Assembly (NCBI GenBank): GCA_948470475.1
Contig: OX419343.1
Coordinates: 23,622,569 to 23,686,568 of the forward strand
Origin: Galaxea fascicularis
Taxonomy: Eukaryota > Cnidaria > Anthozoa > Scleractinia > Euphylliidae
Reading direction: 5' to 3'
Length of the DNA stretch: 64,000 nucleotides
Of this stretch, positions 48,638 to 59,769 are shown piece after piece. Positions within the stretch are counted from its first letter, which is position 1, and every line of letters begins with the position of its first letter. The notes under the pieces are model-generated. The model was not told the DNA's origin and ran no database searches. It worked only from the letters and a program-made list of their open reading frames with translations. The translations under genes and the position numbers were made by a program.

Positions 48638-49523
48638 GTGGTGGTGTTAGATTATTAACCTCTCCCTTCACTGCCCTAACGTTCTTCCCTTCGTCGTCCC
48701 TCTTTTCGACTGCGAACAGTCTTTTCTTTCTTCTAACGTTAGAAACGCGCATTGAATCTAGCAAGAAGCGAGATGCGCGGAGGCGAAACAAAGGGAGAAC
48801 CAGTCCCTTCTCATTCTGTTTTGTAATTTAGATTTTTTACTTTCCTTTCGTGCGATGGATTTGAGGAAAGAAAGCCCGTCTACTCACAGTGGTTGCTTTG
48901 CCCAAGTCCGGTATTCACTTAACTATCAACAGAACTACCTCGAAGTTCACTGTTCTGCTTGTTCGTCGTTCGTCGTTCGTGTTTAGGCATTTTGATCTCT
49001 TCAATCAAGATAAAAATTACGGTTCATTTATCATGTTCGTATCTACATGTTCAGTAACTAAATTTTGTATCTCCAAGTGAATTGAAAGTGAAACGAAGTA
49101 AAGAAACAAATGATTGAACATGTCAGATCTGATGACAGGGCGTTAGAGAACAGAAGAGAAATTTTGTTGATTCTGTTCAAATTTGCTTCAGATATAAGTG
49201 ATATTCACACTCAATACACAACATTTTGTCCGTTCTTTCTTAGTACTTGTGTAAGAATTTTGTAACACCGGCACCGCTGTATTTCTACTGTCAATTTTCC
49301 CTTACATTAGCGGTAAATTATACGGTCGTTTCAGTTGTATTATTTGGTTACGAGTTGGGGAGGGTAATTAAATGTTAAACTTTGGTAGGGAACTTCGCAT
49401 CTCGTGTGAACATGTCTTGAATAAATTCATTTACTGGTACAATTAAATTGTATTTGATGTAAATAATTTTCAGGTGTTTCATTTCGGCCGGCAAAAGCGT
49501 GCACTGTATTTGCACCAAATAAA
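48638..49523 (+). terminator. Probable SLC12 3'UTR and poly(A) signals
   Basis: After the TAG stop there is no further coding sequence. AATAAA hexamers occur at 49420-49425 and 49518-49523 in AT-rich context and are candidate cleavage signals. The true 3' end is not determinable without transcripts. Confidence 0.45.
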
Positions 49524-50438
49524 TTGAGTGAAACGATATCGAATGAAGAAACTTTCCCACAATTTTTTTCTGCCTTCTGCTCTTATCACTGTAGTTGTAT
49601 TTCAAAATTTATCCGAATGCTAAAACAAGATTAAGAGGGAAGAACGTAAATAAGATTACGCGCTAAGGGAAATGGATCAAAACTGTTTCAAACGTTTAAA
49701 ACGTGCTCCGTCTAAAGACAACTGAAATGGCTGACCCTGTAAAGTTTGAATTTGGAAGTGCGCTGCAGTTCCTGGGAAGGAGAAAAAATGCAGGGTGGGG
49801 GGCGGCGAGTCTTCGATTCCTTGTCTGCGCTCGCGTGGTATTCTAAAACATCAGTGAGCGAACCTGTTCAACTAAATTTCAAATCTATATATCGACCAGT
49901 AGCTTTCAGTACAGTTTGATTACCAGGATAGTACGATGCACGATGGTATGCCGGCGATGGTCGAAGCGATTTATGGAAGGATTCTGACGCTTCGAAAAAA
50001 CCTGGCGTAAGCACGTACGTTCAGTGTGTTCAATGACTTTTTTCGGGATTCGGAAAGCCCGATATGTTTATTAAAATGAAGTCGGCAGAAGCTCTACTTT
50101 GTGTCAACCTTTCAAAATGATCAAGCTGTGTATGGCCAAAAAACCAAACATCGACACCCTGCTTAAGACAACCCCAACAGAAAATCAAATTATATTTTAT
50201 GTCACGATCACATACCTTTCACAGGCTAGAGCCGCATTTGACTGAGCTATATGATTTTCAACAAATATGAGGGAATAATTGTAAGCGTTCAATGCCTTTT
50301 AGTGATACTTTGTCTCTTGTTGTAGCTGATTCGTAACGATTTCTAATCGGGTACCACCGAAATCGAAATGACAAGAAACATCATACAGTGTATTCAAGAT
50401 CTTACCTTAGTGTTATCGGATCGCTCGGTTTTTTTTCT
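49524..50438. other. Intergenic, nothing recognised
   Basis: Only short frames are present. No repeat termini, splice chain or RNA gene were recognised. Confidence 0.5.
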
Positions 50439-50446
50439 GCTAAAAG

Positions 50447-50540
50447 CTAGCCTGCGAGCGCAGACGTATTTGCGGTTGTCGCTTCTCTCTTTCGGGCGGG
50501 GAGAAGCGACGACCGAAAATACGTCTGCGCTCGCAGGCTA
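50447..50540. mobile_element. Short foldback MITE with direct flanking repeat
   Basis: The left arm CTAGCCTGCGAGCGCAGACG and the right arm CGTCTGCGCTCGCAGGCTA are perfectly complementary over about 25 bp. Pairing continues with mismatches through GTCGCTTCTC and GAGAAGCGAC, leaving a loop of about 11 nt. GCTAAAAG flanks both sides (50439-50446 and 50541-50548), consistent with an 8-bp target duplication, as in hAT-type elements. Confidence 0.8.
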
Positions 50541-50737
50541 GCTAAAAGCAACTGAGCTCAATCCCGCCAACAATTTTGTATCGCAGAAGCACGTTTCTGG
50601 ATGAAAATTTTCAGCGAATTTTTACGAACGAGTTAACGGAGAATGCGAAGGGTTCCAGTGGAAATGTTGACGGCTTCTCTCATATCCTTCAAGTGTTTAA
50701 AGGCAATATAAGGACAATAAGGCACAGGGTTTTTTTT

Positions 50738-50975
50738 CAGGGTCGTAACGAGGTATATTTTTTCATCGCTGATCCCGAAATTTTACCCAAATTTTTGATC
50801 CCTGATTCCAAAAGTGATGAGAATTTTGATCCCTGATCCTTAACTTGATCCAATGAAAAACACAGCTGATCCCGATCCCGGGGGTTGTGATCCCAGATCC
50901 CGAGGCTGTGATTCCGGATCCCACCCTTTCTTTTGGCCTTTGATCCCTGATCCCATATACCTCGTCACGACCCTG
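50738..50975. mobile_element. MITE with CAGGGTCGT ends and GATCCC-rich interior
   Basis: CAGGGTCGTAACGAGGTAT at 50738 pairs with ATACCTCGTCACGACCCTG ending at 50975. The interior is a series of GATCCC and GATCCCTGATCC variants. It has no coding capacity and no clear target duplication. Confidence 0.75.
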
Positions 50976-51396
50976 TTTATTTTCTTTCATGTTGCGTTTT
51001 GTTCATGGCAATTTTAAGGAAACAACGTTGTTTTATGGATAGTTACATATATGCAGATGCGACATAGGATTAACTACGACAGTGGAAAAAAAATCATCGT
51101 TAGTTTAGTTTAGGGACTATAATGGCGACATTTTTCGTGTATGATAGTTTAGTTTCCGTGTTTAAATCCTACTCAACCTATTTTCACCTGTCCTACTATT
51201 TAAAACCCTGCGGACAAATCTCTATGCAGTATAGCGGTGTGGACAAAATAGAGCAATAGCGAGGCGGAATAAAAATATCCTCTGGAAGGAAGATTTACTT
51301 TTAGCATAAAAGAACGGGAAGACGACAGCGTAGCCCACCTAACCTCCAAAACTAAATACCTTACTTTATCGAAAAAACAAACAAATAAACTGGTTC

Positions 51397-51427
<31 letters not shown>

Positions 51428-52479
51428 CTTTTTGGTAAGGCAGGTCGGTTTGTGGCAACCCGAAGGCTGGTGTGGACCTGCCAGCAACTCAATTAACCGC
51501 ATTCTAGCTTAGGCAGTAGCTAGCATAAGGCGTTGGAGCTCATGTAAGCGCTTGCCTAGACGGTAAAAAGTTTTACAAATTGAAATACTCGTCCAAGAAT
51601 CGAACCTAAAACGGACCTGTTATGGATTAAGCTGAGTAGGCAATTTTCAATTCTCACTCCACATGCATATTTCTTTAGGTTCCTGTAAAGGGCCATATGT
51701 TAAAAGAAAAAATTAAATATGGGAGACCTATTTTAAGTTTTCTGATCAGTTGCCTCTGCACCAGTTTTACGGGGGATGACACTGGACTTTAATTAAACCC
51801 TCACGGAAACTTCCTCTTTTCTGCAGCAGTGTCCCAGATCTATGTCATTTTTCCCCGAAAAATTGCCGAGTCTCCAGATTCCCGGAAGAATTTTGTTTCC
51901 CCCGAAACGGGACTTGATAGAGTTGTCACCGCCCCCGCCCTAATTCAGTCTTGCCAAGGTTAATGGTTTTAAAATTCAGTTTTCCTGTCACTCAGGATAG
52001 TGATCTAGCACGGTAGCAATCTAAAATCTTAATCCAATATCGTGTAAAGACATTCATCGAAAACGGCCAATGCCTTGTGCGATCCAACATGGCGTCCCGT
52101 GTGCCAAGATGGAAACTCGATAAAAAAACAACATTACCGATGAAAAAGACGATCCACGCCTGAAATCCAACTTCGCCATGAAGCCTCAGTTGTAATCTTT
52201 GTTTACACAATTTAAATGCATTACATCTGCTCTTGTCGACCTTTACTGGCTACCACTCGTGACCCTCTTTCATTTTTTTTTTTCAAATAGCGAATGTAAA
52301 CGCTTGTCCTTCTATCATCGGCATATCCCAGCTCCCTCTCATTACATTTGGCCATCCTGGCAAACATTTACGTTCACATTTCTAAAACAGGCTTAAGATA
52401 GACTAGCTTTTTTAAGTTTTCTTTGCAAAATTTTGTATTCGAAAATTGATTTTCGAAAGCCGGTCAGGAGTATTCTCAA
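50976..52479. other. Intergenic, no gene recognised
   Basis: It contains the (CATA)n tract at 51397-51427 and unassigned AT-rich sequence. Short frames, such as minus 51992-52210, show no domain. A GAATCGAACC at about 51597 resembles an inverted box B and may mark another old SINE. Confidence 0.45.
51397..51427. repeat. (CATA)n microsatellite
   Basis: About seven tandem CATA units in an AT-rich stretch. Confidence 0.9.
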
Positions 52480-52560
52480 AATTGTTCAGCCCACATCGGA
52501 GAACCAGCGCCACATTAGTTGGAGGCGAGTGTTATTACCACTACACCATCCCTGCTCTCC
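52480..52560 (-). mobile_element. Degraded SINE relic
   Basis: CAGCCCACATCGGAGAACC, then CACATTAGTTGGAGGCGAG and CACTACACCATCCCTGCTC, align with the reverse-oriented head of the SINE at 47221-47462. Boxes A and B are mutated and the tail is missing. Confidence 0.6.
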
Positions 52561-53944
52561 TATAAACTATTAACTATAAACTATAAACTGTTTTTGACTG
52601 TATGGCCCGCCTTAACTTACTAACATAACTTTGCAGTTTTAGAAATGCCTTTCTGAATAAACCGCTTCTCATAGAGGTATTACCGACGCTTCACACGCTT
52701 CCCTCTTGCAAAGTGAATCCCACAAATACACCTGCTAGTTAACTGCCTAATGTGTGTGACTGCCATTTACGGTCGATGCACTGGAGGCAAACAAGAGAGA
52801 AGGAGAGATCGTTATTGTCCATTATGCAAGTGGTTTTACCCAACGAAGTTTCAATAATAAGAACGTTTGACTTATGAGTGTCAACGACCATATTTAAGAA
52901 AGCCATTAACACGGACAACAAAATGTGTGCATGTCTGACTTTTCTTGACTCGTCTTGAGGCTTAATGTTGTTCAAACTTCTTTCCTTTCTCTTTATGCCG
53001 TCGCATTTGTGTAGCTATTTATGAAATCAAAAAGGCGGGTAAATTGTTGAAGAATATTGGTGAGCAGGAATTTTAAGGAACGAAAGTGAAGTATACCTAC
53101 AAAAACACGAACCGTTAAAGAATTCTCATTTTGACACCTTCTAAGCGCTTCCAAGCAGTTGTTAACCTTTCTCTATTTCCTGTCCATAAATTAACATGGT
53201 GCAAGTGTCAAAATATTTCGAACAATTCTCCTGTTTAAAAAATTAATATCCTGCGTCATTGTGGAAACTCTCCTAACTTAAAAAAAAAAAAAAGAAGAAG
53301 AAGAAAAATGAAAAGTGTAATTAACGCAGCAATGTATGATTTCATCTATATCTCGCCTTTTTGTTTCTGCTCGGTACAATTTTCATGTATATTTTGACAA
53401 GCAAAATGTTAACCCATTTCTTGCAAGAAGCTTGATTTCTACTCAGTTCGTTTTCGTGAAAAGTCCTATTTAGAAAATGCCAAATATATACATTTTGCTA
53501 ACGTTATAAAAACACGTGGAACAAAACAAGTAGAATTTTCAGGAAAGTGATCTTCAAGAGGTTATCTATGGCGGAAGGGGAAAGAAGAAGTAACTCCGTT
53601 TTTTTTTTCGTACAAAGATGAGAGACAGATCAAGGCTCTTGATTCTCAAGAAACATGTCCATCACTTCTTTTCGGTTGAACGGTATATGCGTGGAAGGGC
53701 TAAGTGAAATTGGTTGTCCAAAACATTTTTTATTTTCATTTTTAATATATATCGCTCCGACAAAATTAGGAGTATCTCTACAGGAGCCTAGCTTTTAATC
53801 TAAAATTCGAATAATTAGCGTGTTGCAAGAAAATAAGACGTTATTATTTACCTTATGATTGACGCGGTATGTCTAATCTCGCTCGAACAATTAGATCAAA
53901 TACTCCATCTGTTCTGCGGGTGTAGGATGCTGTTGAGTCTTCAG

Positions 53945-53951
53945 TATAAAT
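53945..53951 (+). promoter_or_regulatory. TATA box of GPCR copy 1
   Basis: TATAAAT lies 77 bp before the ATG, inside the block CTTCAGTATAAATAAGGTAA that is identical in all three units. Upstream, AATTAGATCAAATACTCCAT is also conserved. Confidence 0.7.
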
Positions 53952-54021
53952 AAGGTAACACTTGCTGTCAAGCAAACGAATTTGCGAGTGAAACAAAAGA
54001 ACTATCAGAAAGTCTACAAAC

Positions 54022-55041
54022 ATGAACGCAACGATGAATGCATCGAGTTGCTTGGATATGTTTGATTCCACAGCAGCCAAGATTGGGCAAACAGTAGCTT
54101 ACTGTCTGATCTTCGTTGTTTCACTGGTTGGAAATTTTTTGATACTAATAGTTGTTTATAAAACACCAACTTTAAGAAAACCAACCAACTTTTTCATCGT
54201 CAACATGGCCATGTCCGACCTGTTGTATCCAATATTCCTGTTCCCGTGGAACCTGACTGCGCTGCACTCTAACCGCTCGTGGTTTATCAGTGGTCCTCTT
54301 GGTCAGGCCTTGTGTAAGTTGGCTCCCTTCTTTAATAATGTTTCCGCCATTGTATCTGTTCAGAGTCTGGTCCTGATAGCAGTGGATCGATTTGGAGGTG
54401 TGGTATTTCCTCTTCGCTCTCCACTCATCAGTTCAAAGCTGTGCTCCTACTTCATTCTCGCCACTTGGATCGTCGCGATGGCATTCTACACTCCATATCT
54501 CCTCGCCTTCAAACTCGTTGAATTTGAAGGACAACTGCATTGTGCCAATGTTTGGAATGAAACGTTCGGAGAATCCTCCTCTTCTCAAACTTACATGCTC
54601 GCAGATCATGTCGTATTTCTTTATATCCCTCTTGCCCTAACAGCCGCACTTTACTCCATCATCCTCATCAAGCTCAACACACAGGCGATTCCAGGCGAAC
54701 AATCAACCAAAGCTGAGCAACTCAGAGAGAAAAGAAACAGAAACGTGCTGAAGTTGGCCACTGCTATCGTGTTGGGGTATACACTATGCTGGTTACCCTG
54801 GAGTATTATGGCAATGCTAATCTTCTTTGACAATGACATTACTATAACTTGTAGCTTCAAAATCTGTTTCCAAATTATCCCTTTTTTCTCCCGTTCAAAT
54901 TGTGCCATCAATCCATTGATCTGTTTTATATTCAGTGGTACCTATCAAACAGCCTTTAAGGAATTGTTTAGGTGTTTTAGCAACACAGATCAGGGTCGAT
55001 CAACACTAAATCTTAAAAATATTCAGTGTACCAGTTTATGA
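54022..55041 (+). CDS. Class A (rhodopsin-like) GPCR, copy 1, intact and intronless
   Basis: A seven-transmembrane receptor of 339 aa, G-protein coupled at the plasma membrane; the ligand is unknown. Signatures seen: N-glycosylation sites N2 and N6, G37-N38 in TM1, D66 in TM2 (NMAMSD), C98 pairing with C174 of the second extracellular loop, D122-R123-F124 in place of DRY, W149 in TM4, CWLP (256-259) in TM6, and NPLIC (297-301) where most receptors have NPxxY. A basic EKRNRN segment precedes TM6, and C318 is a candidate palmitoylation site. Cnidarian receptors of this look are usually labelled neuropeptide-like, but the sequence alone does not fix the ligand. The start is supported by conservation of the ATG in all copies and a TATA box 77 bp upstream. 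It is one of three tandem paralogues. Confidence 0.92.
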   Translation: MNATMNASSCLDMFDSTAAKIGQTVAYCLIFVVSLVGNFLILIVVYKTPTLRKPTNFFIVNMAMSDLLYPIFLFPWNLTALHSNRSWFISGPLGQALCKLAPFFNNVSAIVSVQSLVLIAVDRFGGVVFPLRSPLISSKLCSYFILATWIVAMAFYTPYLLAFKLVEFEGQLHCANVWNETFGESSSSQTYMLADHVVFLYIPLALTAALYSIILIKLNTQAIPGEQSTKAEQLREKRNRNVLKLATAIVLGYTLCWLPWSIMAMLIFFDNDITITCSFKICFQIIPFFSRSNCAINPLICFIFSGTYQTAFKELFRCFSNTDQGRSTLNLKNIQCTSL

Positions 55042-56458
55042 AACTCTTACCCTAACAATGTTTTGTTTCATCAGTTCTCTCTATTCGCACAATAACTGGT
55101 AAAAAATCTCGACACCTTAAGTAAAACGAACTTACGTAAGTAGGTTGCAGGCTTTCAAAGGAATATGTCCCGTTTGTAGACGGAGTTAAGCGCGATGGAG
55201 AAGTCCGACGCCTTTATCAGACGTATTGTAAACACAGAGCGTGTGTCTCAGTTTCAAAATCTTTCTCGCAACGGCAAGGCTGGTGGTTTGAGGAAACCTT
55301 ATCCATATAAAAACTTTTCACCACAAGTAAACAAACTGTGGTTGTTTAACTATTCAACGCTTCTCAAAACATTTCAAAGCAACAAATTGAAACTATGTAG
55401 AGTTCTAAAGCGGAAATAATTTCCTCTCCACGAAACCGCTTACGTTTACATCAGGAAAGACTGTTAGTTCATGAAAAAATATTGTAAACATACCGGTTAT
55501 GACTTGTTCGTTGAATTAGATGACATGCATTTGGGGAACATTAATGCTAAACGGCCATTGGCCCTTCTTTGTGAATATAAGCAACTGCATGTGAAATAAA
55601 GGAGTTTAGTCGAATTTTCTTTGAAATAACCTTGGTATTTCTGCAACGGCTGTAGTTAAAATAGTTAGGTTGCCTTTTAATTTAAAGACAATAAAGACAG
55701 GTTTAGAGGAGGCAAGATCTCATATTTTATGGGGCACCTTTATGGTCACAAGTAATTTTGTTTTATAGTTGACAACAATATGAGTAATACGTTGGGAGCA
55801 CGCGCTCAACAGTTAAATCCATTGGTTTATCAGTGGTCCTGTTGATCTGAACCTTTGAAAGTTGCTTTTCTTCTAAATCGAGTCTCCTTCACGGTGTGTC
55901 CGTTGAGAACCTGATTCAACAAGTCGGTTGCCAAATTCGGTCTCTGGATCTCCGCTCTAACCCTAGGAGCAGCCTTACAATCCCTGATTTTCAGACTGCA
56001 AGCCTAATTGTAAAAAATATTCCAGCGCCGAACAAAACCGGAGAACTGAGTTTTTAGGCACAATTGTATAGTCTTTTGGTCTTCGTTCGAATATTTCAAC
56101 ATTATCTAATGCAAGTGGTCAGGAAATGTGTTTTGTATTACAAATTAATGACACAGAAACGTGCACAAAAGCATAAGGAGAAGTCAAAATAAACTGCCGC
56201 TAACCGTGCTCGTTCATGCTAACAGAGGATACGCAAACAGTAAAGGCGGACAGAACTATCTATTCAGTGAGTAATTTGCTTTAACAGAGTGGTCACGTTT
56301 CGGGGTCGGAAAGTTAAGACACAGGAAAGTCACACAGGAGAATAACAGAAGATCAGGATATTCAGCCAGCCAAACCGAACTTTTAGACAAATCCCGCAAC
56401 AAGCTTTATATTTTCGTTGCTAGCCTTGTTTTCTTCATGTGGGTACTTGAGCCGGCAT
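55042..56458. other. Inter-receptor spacer of unit 1
   Basis: The first 700 bp is the conserved 3' block of the receptor unit. The rest, to 56458, has no recognised gene. An ATG frame at 55195-55419 overlaps sequence whose frame is broken in the other units, so it is not called coding. Confidence 0.5.
55595..55600 (+). terminator. Candidate poly(A) signal of GPCR copy 1
   Basis: AATAAA about 555 bp after the stop, in a GTGAAATAAAGGA context that also occurs in unit 2. Confidence 0.45.
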
Positions 56459-56520
56459 ATTAACTATGCCACGCTGATGAAGGCCTAACAAGGCCGAAAC
56501 AGCTGTCCATGACTGCTAAT
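56459..56520 (+). ncRNA. Hammerhead-ribozyme-like motif A
   Basis: The core boxes are CTGATGA (56474-56480) and GAAAC (56496-56500). Between them GGCC-TAACAA-GGCC forms stem II, with one extra A after the CTGATGA box. After GAA, ACAG/CTGT gives a short stem III, then the cleavage-type UC. Stem I is ATTAAC (56459-56464) with GCTAAT (56515-56520) plus CG-type inner pairs. Short-stem-III hammerheads of this kind are known from Penelope-like elements and retrozymes. The extra A may weaken activity. Confidence 0.6.
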
Positions 56521-57787
56521 ACTCGAACTCAAATTTTATCACAAGACTCTCCTTTTCATAACTTCTGGACAAAATACTTGTTTAGAATATTGCGGGAAAT
56601 TTGGCGATCGTCTCGCTTATTAGGTATAAAACATTATTTTTGACAGCATGACCCGCCTTAACTTACTAACATAACTTTGCATTTTTAGAAATGCCTTTCT
56701 AAATAAACACTCTCTCATGGGGTATTAAGGACGCTTAACTCGCTTCCCTCTTGCAACGTGAATTCCATAAATACACCTGCTAGTGAACTGACTAATGTGT
56801 GTGACTGTCATTTACGGTCGATGCACTGGAGGCAAACAAGAGAGAAGGAGAGATCTTTATCCACCATTACGCAAGTGATTTTAGCCAAGAAAGCTTTAAT
56901 GATAAAACTGAACGTTTGACTGATGCGTGTCAACGACCATATTTGACAAAACCATCAATTAACACGGAACACAATATGTAAAAAGGTGCCTGCAGGGGTT
57001 TGTCGCATGTCTGAACTTTGTTGGCTCGTCTTGCGGCTTAATGTTGTTCATTAGCCGTGTTGTTCAAATTTCTTTCCTTTCTCTTTATGCCGTCGCATCT
57101 TTGTAGCCATTGATAAAATCAAAAACGCGCCAAGTGGATTGATGAGAAATATTGGCAACTAGGAATTCTAAGGAACGCGGGTAAAGTTATACCTACAGAA
57201 ACACGAACCGTTTAAGATTTCTCATTTTGGCACCTTCTAAGCGCTTCCAAGCAGTTGTTAACCTGTCTCTATTTCCTGTCGACAACTTAATTAACATGGT
57301 AAAAGTGTCAAAATCTTTCAACGTATTCTCCTGTTTAAAAAAATTAACATCGTGCGGCATTACGAAAACTCTCCGTCTCCCAAATAAAAAAAAAACAAAA
57401 AACAAAAAACGGAAAACGAAAAGTGTAATTAACGCAGCAATGTATGATTTCATCTACATCTCCCCTTTTTGTTTCGCCTCGGTACAATTTTCATGTATAT
57501 TTTTACAAACAAAATGTTTGACCCATCCCTTCCAAGAAACTTGATTGAAAATGCCGAATATATACATTTTGCTAATGTTATAAGATCGCGTGGCACCAAA
57601 CAAGTAGAAAACAGTGATCTTTGAGAGATTATTTATGGCGGAAGGGGCAAAGAAGGAGTTACTTTGTCTTTTATTTTTCGTTCAAAGATCATGGAACATG
57701 TCTATCACTTCTTTCCGGTTGAACAGGATATGCGTGGAAGGGCCAAGTGAGATTGGTTGTCTAAAGCATTTTTCATTTTCATTTTCA

Positions 57788-57815
57788 ATATATATATATA
57801 TATATATATATATAT
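57788..57815. repeat. (TA)n microsatellite
   Basis: A pure TA run of about 14 units upstream of receptor copy 2. Units 1 and 3 have only a few TA here or lack it, so the expansion is specific to this copy. Confidence 0.9.
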
Positions 57816-58006
57816 CGCTCCGACAATGTTAGGAGGATCATTACAATAGCCTAACTTTTAATCTAAATTCTAATAATTAGCATGTTCCGAGAAAATAAGA
57901 CGTTCTTATTTACCTTATGATTGACGCGGTATTTCTAAACACGCTCAAATAATTAGATCAAATACTCCATCTGTTCTTCGGGCGTGGGATGCCGTTGAAT
58001 CTTCAG

Positions 58007-58013
58007 TATAAAT
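58007..58013 (+). promoter_or_regulatory. TATA box of GPCR copy 2
   Basis: TATAAAT lies 80 bp before the ATG of the pseudogene, in the same conserved block as the other copies. Confidence 0.6.
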
Positions 58014-58086
58014 AAGGTAACACTTGCTGTCGTCAAGCAAACGAATTTACGAATGAAACAACAGAACTATCAGAAAGTCAGCAAAC

Positions 58087-59101
58087 ATGAACGCAACGGT
58101 GAATGGATCGAGCTGCTTTGATGTGTATAATTCTACTGCATCCAAGATTGGGTAAACCTTTGCTTACTGTCTGATCTTTGTTGTTTCACTGGTTGGGAAT
58201 TCCTTAATAGGAATAGTTGTTTACAAAACAACAACTTTAAGAAAATCAATCAACTTTTTCATCGTCAACATGGCCATGTCCGACCTGCTGTATCCGATAT
58301 TCCTGTTCCCGTGGAAGCTGACTGAGTTGCACTCTAACGGCTCGTGGCTTATCAGTGGTCCTCTTGGTCAGGCCTTGTGTAAATTGGCTCCCTTCTTGTC
58401 AGATGTCTCAACGATTGTATCTCTTCAGAGTCTGGTCCTGATAGCAGTGGATCGATTTTGAGCCGTGGTGCTTCCGCTGCGCTCTCCAGTCATCAGTTCA
58501 AAGCTGTACCCATAAATTCATTCTCGCCACTTGGATCGTCGCGATGGCAATGTGTTCTCCACATTTCCTTGCCTTCAAACTTGTTGAGATTGAAGGACAA
58601 GTGCTTTGTCTCTATGTTTGGAATGAAGCGTTCGGAGAATTCTCCTCTTTAAGAACTTACTGGCTCACAGTATATGTTGTATTTTTGTACACCCCTTTAA
58701 TCCTATTAGCTGCACTTTACTCCATCATCAAGCTCAACACACAGGTGATGCCAGGCGAACAATCAACCAACGCTGAGCAACTCAGAGCGAAAAGAAACAG
58801 AAACGTGTTGAAGTTGGCCATTGCTATCGTGTTGGGGTTTACACTGTGCTATTTACCCTGGTGTATTATAGTAATGATAGACTGGTTTGACAGTGAGTTG
58901 CAATCAACTTGCAGCTTCTTCTTCTCTTTCATAATTTTCCTTTTGCTCTGCCGCTCAAATTGTGCCATCAATCCATTGATCTGTTTTATATTCAGTGGTA
59001 ACTATCAAAGAGCCTTTAAGCAATTGTTTAGGTGTTTTAGCAACACAGATCAGGGTCCATCAGCACTGAATCTTAAAAAAATTCAGTGTACTAGTTTATG
59101 A
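58087..59101 (+). pseudogene. Class A GPCR, copy 2, inactivated
   Basis: Full-length homology to copies 1 and 3 from ATG to the terminal CTSL stop, but broken at three places. A CAA codon has become TAA at 58153-58155 (codon 23, before TM1). A GGA codon has become TGA at 58459-58461, right after the DRF motif of TM3. A frameshift lies near 58507-58516, where CCATAAATTC replaces the coding sequence of TM4. After the shift the frame runs open through the TM6 segment (LCYLPW, replacing CWLP) and NPLIC to 59101. The TATA box is still present, so a non-coding transcript is possible. The lesions look recent because the rest is well conserved. Confidence 0.9.
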
Positions 59102-59595
59102 AACTCCTACCCTAACAATGTTTTGTTTCGTCAATTATCTGTATTCGCACTATAACTGGTAAAAAAATTTCGACACCTTTGGCTTTCAAAGGAATATGCC
59201 CCGTTTCTAGATGGAGTTAAGCACGATGGAGGAGTCGGACGCCTCTTCCAGGCGTATTGTAAGAACAAAGCATGTGTCTCAGTTTCAAAATCTTTCTCGC
59301 AGCACTGGGCTGGTGGTTTGACGAAACCTGATCCAAAGTCAAAAATCTTCACCACAGGTTAACAAACTGTGGTTGTTTAACTATTCAATACTTCTCAAAC
59401 ATTTCAAAGCATACAAATTGAAAATGTGTAGACTTTTAAAACGGAAATAATTTTATATCTACAAAAACGCCTAAAGACTGTTAGTCCATTAAAAAATATT
59501 GTAAATATACCTGATATCACCTGTTCAATAAATTAGCTGACAGACATTTCGGAGACATTAATGCGAAACGATTATTGACCATTCTTTGTATGTGA

Positions 59596-59601
59596 AATAA
59601 A
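59596..59601 (+). terminator. Candidate poly(A) signal of GPCR copy 2
   Basis: AATAAA in the same GTGAAATAAAGGA context as the copy 1 signal, about 495 bp after the receptor stop. Confidence 0.4.
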
Positions 59602-59769
59602 GGATTACAGGAGTGTCATTTTTAGTCAAATCAGTTGCCTTTGAAATAACCTTGGTATTTCTGAAACGGCTCTAGTTAGAATAAGGCGCTTCACTTTAAA
59701 TTTAAAGACAATAAAGACAGGTTTAGAGAAAGTACGATCACATATTAGCTAATATTTTGTGATACCTTA

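Larger units (their letters stand above)
52591..56640 (+). repeat. GPCR tandem duplication, unit 1
   Basis: It starts with GACTGTATGGCCCGCCTTAA and contains a conserved 1.4 kb upstream block, the receptor at 54022-55041, and a 3' block ending in an AATAAA region at about 55600-55745. All blocks recur in order in the next units. The last 900 bp before 56640 lack an obvious counterpart in the left flank. Confidence 0.8.

Noticed and set aside
48528..48791. Minus-strand frame over the end of the cotransporter gene
   Set aside because: Shadow of exon 6 and the 3' flank with no recognisable domain.
53853..54080. Minus-strand frame over the start of GPCR copy 1, with a matching one at 62503-62730
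   Set aside because: It is the reverse shadow of the promoter and receptor N-terminus; its conservation follows from that of the sense sequence.
57227..57544. A 105-codon frame upstream of GPCR copy 2
   Set aside because: The equivalent stretches in units 1 and 3 are interrupted by A-run length changes and stops, so the frame is not conserved.
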